Positions 59,225-64,000 of a stretch of DNA of 64,000 nt are shown piece by piece. Position 1 is the stretch's first letter; each line of letters begins with the position of its first letter. The stretch lies in the NCBI RefSeq assembly GCF_028657945.1, contig NZ_CP059693.1:3348001-3412000 (forward strand), read 5' to 3'. The position numbers and the translations under genes were made by a program. Below the pieces are notes generated by a model. It was not told the origin of the DNA and made no database searches. It was given only the letters and a program-made list of their open reading frames with translations. The DNA is from Thalassomonas haliotis. GTDB taxonomy: Bacteria; Pseudomonadota; Gammaproteobacteria; Enterobacterales; Alteromonadaceae.

Positions 59225-60360
59225 TGGAGTCGGGTTACCGCACACTCTTTGCTGTCGAATTCTTCCATGAATTCTACAAACAGGCCGACAACAGCTACAG
59301 CCACAGGGATGAAGACTTCGATATCATCCCGACCACTGACTGTAAAACGGCGCTAAAAAACCAGGGATTGTTATTTCGCCAGGTCCCCGGCGGCTTTATC
59401 GTTTTATATAAAGCAGCTCCCGGCAACTCGGCAAAACCTTTGATCCCGCTATCCGATCTCGACCGGCTGCGTTTTCTGCTGATGGCGAAAACCCCTAACC
59501 TGGTGTACTACTCGGATCTGCCGCTTACCGGCGAGCGTTCGGCAATTTTTTATCTGCATAACCGGCAAAGCAATATCCAGGATATCGACGGCACAGACGA
59601 ATTGCTGCTGGTGCAAGACACCAACAGCCCCTACCTGTCGGCCCAGGACAAAACCAGGCTCAGAGCCGAGCAATTTACCTACCCCTTTTCAAAAGAAAGC
59701 GACAGTGCCCGGCTGATCATCACAGATCGCAAGCTGATGCCGGTTTTCAGTCAAACCTTGCATAAACTCGACCCCGAGGTGAATGCCGGGCTGCGCCAGT
59801 TCAGCGCCCACATCGATTTATCACTGCAGCCAACCGATATATACACTTTAACCATCGACGGGGAAGTACAGGAAAGCTTTTACCTGGACTCCCGGCTTTC
59901 ACAGAAACAGCCCTTTGGTTTGATAGATATTTTTCACCATGACGAAGTAGCCGACGAATATCAATTCATTGATGAATCGGGCCAGGTGGCAGCAAAAACC
60001 TATCGCGTCAGGCTCAACAACCGCGCCACCGTCTGGCGGTATTTTATTGGCCTTAAATACCGCAGCAGTGTTACCCCGGAAAAATTGGCTGTGGTCTCCA
60101 ATATATTTACCGCCGACTTTACCCGCAAAACCAGCATTACCCTGGCAGACAATACCCAAGTGATCCCCTTCGAGTCGGGGACCACCAAAATTCCGCTAAA
60201 AAAGGCGCCGCTTAAAGGCTTCACCTTAAAACGGGACATTACCACAGGACCGGGTCCCAGTGTGTTTGAAGAAACCCCGCTGCCCAATCCGGAAATTACT
60301 AACATAGCAACAGAAACCGGCAGTGAACCCATCTACTCCCAGGTGTATTTCTATATTTAA
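59224..60360 (+). CDS. unrecognised eCIS-associated protein (378 aa)
   Basis: Start at ATG 59224 overlapping the previous stop by one base; the GTG at 59221 is one codon upstream. No family recognised. The protein is beta-rich with short helices: a 65-residue N-terminal part (MESGYRTLFAVEFFHEFYKQ), middle strands with ERSAIFYLHNRQSNIQD, and LYTLTIDGEVQESFYLDSRL, and a C-terminal part with TVWRYFIGLKYRSSVTPE, a Pro-rich end (EETPLPNPEITN) and a Tyr-rich final SQVYFYI. Placement between cap adaptor and sheath and tight coupling suggest a structural part of the particle, perhaps a plug or end cap. Confidence 0.75.
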   Translation: MESGYRTLFAVEFFHEFYKQADNSYSHRDEDFDIIPTTDCKTALKNQGLLFRQVPGGFIVLYKAAPGNSAKPLIPLSDLDRLRFLLMAKTPNLVYYSDLPLTGERSAIFYLHNRQSNIQDIDGTDELLLVQDTNSPYLSAQDKTRLRAEQFTYPFSKESDSARLIITDRKLMPVFSQTLHKLDPEVNAGLRQFSAHIDLSLQPTDIYTLTIDGEVQESFYLDSRLSQKQPFGLIDIFHHDEVADEYQFIDESGQVAAKTYRVRLNNRATVWRYFIGLKYRSSVTPEKLAVVSNIFTADFTRKTSITLADNTQVIPFESGTTKIPLKKAPLKGFTLKRDITTGPGPSVFEETPLPNPEITNIATETGSEPIYSQVYFYI

Positions 60361-60380
60361 AAAAGGACAGGACGACAACC

Positions 60381-62360
60381 ATGGCAAGCTACAAAACCCC
60401 AGATGTTTACGTTGAAGAAATATCAATTTTTCCGCCCTCGGTTGCGCAAGTTGAAACGGCAATCCCGGCGTTTATCGGTTACACCCAAAAGGCAAAAAGA
60501 AATACCGAACGGGACTTACTGTTGAAACCGACCGAAGTCACTTCGCTGGTGGAGTACAACCTGCTGTTTGGCGAAGCGCCGCCCATCAACGTCGACAACG
60601 TCAACCTTGACGAGAACTTCGCGGTGGCAGACAGCAAGATGACATCAAAGTTTTATATGTATGACGCCATCCGCCTGTTCTTTAAAAACGGCGGCGGCAA
60701 GTGTTATATCGTCTCAACCGGCGTATTTGAAGAAAACAGCGACGGCCCGGTAAGGACCGACTTTGACAGCGGCCTGGCGGCACTGAAAAAACAGGACGAA
60801 CCTACCATGATCCTGTTCCCGGATGCGGTCAACCTCGATGCCGGCAACTTTTACGGCCTGCAAAAACAGGCGCTGGTGCAATGTAAAGACTTACAGGACA
60901 GGGTCTGTATTTTTGACCTGCAGGAAGAAATTGAACCCGCCGATACCTACGACTGGAAAGGCCTGGTTTATGAAGCCTTTCGCAACAACATAGGTATGAA
61001 CAATCTCAAATACGGCGCCGCCTATACCCCCTGGTTAAAAACCAATTTGCCGATTAGCGTGCACTACCGGGATATCCGCGGCAAGGTAAAACGCGCCGGG
61101 GTCGAACTTTCCATGAAAGGCTTAGTGCCGGACCCGCAAGTAGATACCACAGTCGACAGCCTGGAGCAGGCAGTGCTTGATAAAGACGCCGTCGATACCG
61201 GCCTGGAAACCCTCAGGGGCGATCAGGCCACTATCAGTAAGAAATTTACCAAATTGCTGGATGAATTTAAAAAAAGCAGCACCGCCAATAATTACAAAGC
61301 CCTGTACAACTTTATCTATAACACCGCCTTACAGGTAGATAACTGGTATGTCGGCGGCGCAGCCCTGAAAAACCCGCTGATGGTCAGCCAGATCAGCAGC
61401 CTGGTTAAAGACTCGCTCAAAGGCAGCCTGAGCAAACTAATCTCTTACGATATTGCCGCCGATACCGCATTAACCTCCAGCTATAACCTGTTCTCAGCCG
61501 CTAAATATGCCGACGTTATGGACACAGACGACTGGGGCAAAATCTTTAAAACCACACCGCCGGCGGCGGCAGATGCCGCCAAGGTCTTCGGCGACGGCAA
61601 CAATACCGCCAAACAGCTGAACAGCCTGGGCAAGCTCACCGAGGTCTTTGCCGAAGTCATGGTGCCGATCACCGAAATCCTGTCGGCGGCGAAAAAACAT
61701 GAAACCACCCAGGAAGATGCCCTGTACGACTCCCATCCCATTTATAAAAATATTGTCCGCGCCGTCGGCGCATCCTTGACCACTGTGCCGCCAAGCGGTG
61801 CTATGGCGGGTGTCTATGCCATGGTCGACTCCACCCGAGGCGTCTGGAAAGCCCCTGCCAATGTCAGTGTTAACGGCGTGGTCGGCCTGAACCGGCAAAT
61901 CGACTTCTTCGACCAGGAAACCTTAAATGTCGATGTCAACAGCGGCAAGTCCATCAACTGTATCCGCGCCTTTACCGGCCGAGGCATGATGGTCTGGGGG
62001 GCAAGAACCCTGGCGGGCAACGACAACGAATGGCGTTACATTTCCGTGAGGCGCTTTTTCAACATGGTGGAAGAGTCGGTGAAAAAATCCACCTACTGGG
62101 CGGTATTCGAACCAAACGACGCCAATACCTGGATCAAAGTCAAAGCCATGATAGAGAATTTCCTCACCCTGCAATGGCGCGACGGTGCCCTACAGGGGGC
62201 AACCACCAAGCAGGCGTTTTTCGTCAATGTCGGTTTAGGCACCACCATGACCGCCATGGATATTCTCGAAGGCCGCATGATAGTGGAAATCGGCATGGCC
62301 GTGGTGCGCCCGGCTGAATTTATTATTTTACGCTTCTCCCACAAGATGCCTGAGGCCTGA
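60381..62360 (+). CDS. eCIS contractile sheath protein
   Basis: 659-residue sheath protein that contracts to drive the tube. Conserved features: start KTPDVYVEEISIFPPSVAQV, FVFIGYTQ-like AIPAFIGYTQKAKRN, the strand FFKNGGGKCYIVSTG and C-terminal QWRDGALQGATTKQAFFVNV and IGMAVVRPAEFIILRFSH, where the last two form the sheath-sheath handshake region. About residues 240-470 are a long helical insertion without phage counterpart. Only one sheath gene is present, unlike Afp/PVC with three. Begins 20 bases after the previous stop with AGGACAGGACG ribosome site. Confidence 0.93.
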   Translation: MASYKTPDVYVEEISIFPPSVAQVETAIPAFIGYTQKAKRNTERDLLLKPTEVTSLVEYNLLFGEAPPINVDNVNLDENFAVADSKMTSKFYMYDAIRLFFKNGGGKCYIVSTGVFEENSDGPVRTDFDSGLAALKKQDEPTMILFPDAVNLDAGNFYGLQKQALVQCKDLQDRVCIFDLQEEIEPADTYDWKGLVYEAFRNNIGMNNLKYGAAYTPWLKTNLPISVHYRDIRGKVKRAGVELSMKGLVPDPQVDTTVDSLEQAVLDKDAVDTGLETLRGDQATISKKFTKLLDEFKKSSTANNYKALYNFIYNTALQVDNWYVGGAALKNPLMVSQISSLVKDSLKGSLSKLISYDIAADTALTSSYNLFSAAKYADVMDTDDWGKIFKTTPPAAADAAKVFGDGNNTAKQLNSLGKLTEVFAEVMVPITEILSAAKKHETTQEDALYDSHPIYKNIVRAVGASLTTVPPSGAMAGVYAMVDSTRGVWKAPANVSVNGVVGLNRQIDFFDQETLNVDVNSGKSINCIRAFTGRGMMVWGARTLAGNDNEWRYISVRRFFNMVEESVKKSTYWAVFEPNDANTWIKVKAMIENFLTLQWRDGALQGATTKQAFFVNVGLGTTMTAMDILEGRMIVEIGMAVVRPAEFIILRFSHKMPEA

Positions 62361-62402
62361 TTCTCAATGACTCGTTCTTAATGACTCGTTCTTAATGATC
62401 AG
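62361..62402 (+). repeat. three tandem 14-bp repeats after the sheath gene
   Basis: TTCTCAATGACTCG, TTCTTAATGACTCG and TTCTTAATGATCAG follow immediately after the sheath stop, at 62361, 62375 and 62389. Part of the 115-base gap before the tube gene; no T-rich terminator is seen. Confidence 0.9.
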
Positions 62403-62475
62403 TGCTTAGACAAAAGAACAATGAAGCAATTAAACATAAACGTTAACAGCAAATTTAATTAAGGTGGATTAACCC

Positions 62476-62910
62476 ATGGCCGACTATCCATTAGCCGCAT
62501 TTCACTACCAGGTAGAATGGGGTGGTGAAAAAATGTCTTTCTCCGAAGTTTCGGGACTGAACATGGAAATACAGATGATCGAATACCGCGCAGGCGACGA
62601 ACCCCAGAGCGAAGCAAGAAAAAGACCGGGCATCGCCAAATACGGCAACATCACCATGAAAAAAGGCATATTGGCTGCCGACAACAAGTTCTTCGACTGG
62701 CTTGATGCCACCCCGGCCAACAAGCTGGCAGATCGCAAGGACATCATTATTTCGTTATTAAACGAAGCCCATGAGCCGGTGATGGTGTGGAAAGCCATCA
62801 ATGCCTTTCCGGTAAAAGTAGAAGGCCCCGGGCTTAAATCCACCGGCAATGAAGTGGCGATAGAGTCCATCGAAGTGGCCATCGAAAAACTGACCATAGA
62901 GAACGGATAA
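62476..62910 (+). CDS. eCIS inner-tube protein 1 (phage gp19-like)
   Basis: 144-residue tube protein of the T4 gp19/Hcp-like fold. Start PLAAFHYQVEWGGEKMSF, then SEVSGLNMEIQMIEYRAGDE, with KRPGIAKYGNITMKKGIL and final AIESIEVAIEKLTIENG. These are the two beta-hairpins and handle characteristic of the family. A GGTGG ribosome site lies before the ATG. Forms hexameric rings through which cargo is delivered. It is followed after 5 bases by a second tube gene. Confidence 0.93.
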   Translation: MADYPLAAFHYQVEWGGEKMSFSEVSGLNMEIQMIEYRAGDEPQSEARKRPGIAKYGNITMKKGILAADNKFFDWLDATPANKLADRKDIIISLLNEAHEPVMVWKAINAFPVKVEGPGLKSTGNEVAIESIEVAIEKLTIENG

Positions 62911-62915
62911 ATCTT

Positions 62916-63386
62916 ATGGCCGCCTATTATCCGCCCGCCGGATTTCATTTTCGCGTTGAATTTGAATTTTTATCCGGTGAAACCCAGGACATACATTTTC
63001 AGGAAGTATCCGGCCTGGCGGCGGAAATAACCACGGAAGAGCTGGTGGAGGGAGGAGAAAACCGCTTTAACCACCGCCTGCCCACCCGGGCCAAATACGC
63101 CAATTTGATTTTAAAACGCGGCCTGTTACCCGACTCCAAGTTAATCGACTGGCTCAGCCATGCCGTGGAAAACCTGGAAGCGAATCCCGGGGTTGCCGGG
63201 CAAGAGCCAACCTCGGTGTATGTCACCTTGCTCAACGAAGAGCAAAAGCCGGTGGCAGACACCTACAGTTTTGTCCGCGCCTGGCCGGTGAAGTGGTCGG
63301 TCTCGGATTTTAAAGCCATGGACAACGCCCTGGTGATAGAAACGCTGGAGCTGAGTTACCAGTACTTTACCAAGAAGAAACTTTAG
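62916..63386 (+). CDS. eCIS inner-tube protein 2 (phage gp19-like)
   Basis: 156-residue second tube protein, a clear diverged relative of the first with start PPAGFHFRVEFEFLSGETQD, HFQEVSGLAAEITTEELVEG, AKYANLILKRGLLPDSKLID and ETLELSYQYFTKKK. In Afp/PVC the second tube protein (Afp5-type) forms the ring that binds the baseplate, and the same role is inferred here. Slightly longer by an N-terminal loop. Followed by a 51-codon gene 24 bases on. Confidence 0.92.
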   Translation: MAAYYPPAGFHFRVEFEFLSGETQDIHFQEVSGLAAEITTEELVEGGENRFNHRLPTRAKYANLILKRGLLPDSKLIDWLSHAVENLEANPGVAGQEPTSVYVTLLNEEQKPVADTYSFVRAWPVKWSVSDFKAMDNALVIETLELSYQYFTKKKL

Positions 63387-63410
63387 ACCAGTTAAGTTGA
63401 GGTTAATGAT

Positions 63411-63566
63411 ATGCCGGTAGAAATCAGGGAATTAGTGATCAAAGCCTATATCGAAGGCACCGGGGAGGAAGGCGCAGGTGCGGCTAATCCTATGGATAAG
63501 GAAGAGATCATCAGCGACTGCATGGAGCAAATCAGCGAATTGCTCAAAGAAAAACTGGAACGTTAA
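63411..63566 (+). CDS. DUF5908 small eCIS protein (Afp6/Pvc6-like)
   Basis: 51-residue product, MPVEIRELVIKAYIEGT then DKEEIISDCMEQISELLKEK. The start PVEIRELVIKA and the acidic helical end are typical of DUF5908, found between tube and LysM-type genes in extracellular contractile systems. Too short for most gene finders. GGTTAATGAT upstream; start at the only ATG. Function unknown, probably binds the tube-baseplate junction. Confidence 0.85.
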   Translation: MPVEIRELVIKAYIEGTGEEGAGAANPMDKEEIISDCMEQISELLKEKLER

Positions 63567-63623
63567 TTTAGAGCATAGCCGTACAACAAGCGCTAACAGC
63601 AACAATAACAATAAGGTCAACAG

Positions 63624-64000
63624 ATGGCAGCAACAGGTGAATTAAAAAAACTCAAAATCGAGCCTTATACCAAATTGGACTACAGTGCCAAGGCGGACTG
63701 CGGCGATTTTGTTGCCATGTTCAACCCCAATACCTATAAACAAAAATATGAGGTGGAATACCAGCCGGTCCAGGGACAAGGCACCACGGGCAGCACCCAG
63801 AAATTCGGTAAAATAAAACCCCAGGAATACAGCTTCGATTTTGTCTTCGACGGCACCGGCGTTTCCTCGGATAAAAAAGAAGTGGCGGATGAAATCGAGC
63901 ATTTCCTGGTCGTGACCGGCAAGAACAACGGCGATATTCACCGCCCCCATTACCTTAAAATTTCCTGGGGTTCGCTGATCTCCAAATGCGTGCTCAAATC
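63624..64000 (+). CDS. eCIS tube-baseplate adaptor, Afp7/LysM type, 5' part (cut by edge)
   Basis: The frame from ATG 63624 is open to the right edge (125 codons). Start ATGELKKLKIEPYTKLDYSA then FVAMFNPNTYKQKYEVEYQP and PQEYSFDFVFDGTGVSSD are typical of the N-terminal domain of Afp7/Pvc7 and phage gp53-like proteins that end in a LysM domain, which would lie beyond the window. YLKISWGSLISKCVLK is the usual strand at this position. Baseplate, spike, ATPase and tail fibre genes are expected further right. Confidence 0.88.
   Translation, partial: MAATGELKKLKIEPYTKLDYSAKADCGDFVAMFNPNTYKQKYEVEYQPVQGQGTTGSTQKFGKIKPQEYSFDFVFDGTGVSSDKKEVADEIEHFLVVTGKNNGDIHRPHYLKISWGSLISKCVLK

Noticed and set aside
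58646-64000. Prophage tail cluster
   Set aside because: DUF4255, two tube proteins and DUF5908 in this order are typical of eCIS; no phage capsid, integrase or lysis genes are seen. The cluster is cut by the edge, so this is not absolute.

Overview
The window comes from a marine gammaproteobacterium. My best guess is the Colwelliaceae (Colwellia, Thalassotalea, Thalassomonas), as an inference from protein content and gene order rather than a database match. The clues are the enterobacterial-type order aat-(bpt)-infA-clpA-clpS-cspD-icd-rluE-mnmA-hflD-purB, a second monomeric isocitrate dehydrogenase next to the dimeric one (as described for Colwellia maris), the ppsA/ppsR/aroH block, and a Leu dehydrogenase.

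Layout. 1-17.6 kb is conserved core: end of trxB, both leaf enzymes of the N-degron pathway (aat, bpt), infA, then clpA/clpS on the other strand, cspD, two isocitrate dehydrogenases, rluE, mnmA-hflD-purB, roxA (ycfD), a GNAT enzyme, a DUF4826-like gene and leucine dehydrogenase. 17.9-26.8 kb is accessory: a Tat-exported PhoD phosphatase, several very small genes (two 58-residue paralogues not previously obvious because of their size), a chloramphenicol-acetyltransferase-like protein, a phosphoribosyltransferase, an M28 peptidase that has no conventional start codon at its signal peptide, a TPR lipoprotein and an Asn/Gln-rich protein. 27.1-39.8 kb is half of a type VI secretion system: an overlapping minus-strand operon fha-tssJ-tssK-tssL-tssM-tagF-pppA, and a divergent DUF2169 / DUF4150 PAAR-like / TIGR02270-like module. 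No tube, sheath, ClpV, VgrG, Hcp or tssA/E/F/G lies in the window. 40-53 kb holds a small secreted protein, endonuclease I with a lamin-tail domain, a cytochrome c, a periplasmic binding protein, a YdiJ-type FAD/FeS oxidoreductase, ppsA, ppsR, aroH, a two-level tandem repeat (101 bp and 51 bp periods) and a low-molecular-weight tyrosine phosphatase. 53.1-57.3 kb is gene-poor: a serine beta-lactamase-fold protein with AT-richer DNA, a secreted Ig-like protein and a decayed LytTR response regulator.

From 58.6 kb to the right edge the window enters a second contractile machine, an extracellular contractile injection system (eCIS; MAC/Afp/PVC/AlgoCIS class): DUF4255/Pvc16-type cap adaptor, an unrecognised 378-residue protein, a single 659-residue sheath, two tube proteins, a 51-residue DUF5908/Afp6-like protein and the start of an Afp7/LysM-type tube-baseplate adaptor. 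The cluster runs off the window. Immediately upstream and divergent is a stand-alone protein equivalent only to the C-terminal (torque-generating) part of the flagellar rotor protein FliG, with no flagellar genes near it. The eCIS plus its unknown component and FliG-like neighbour are the most interesting part of the window.
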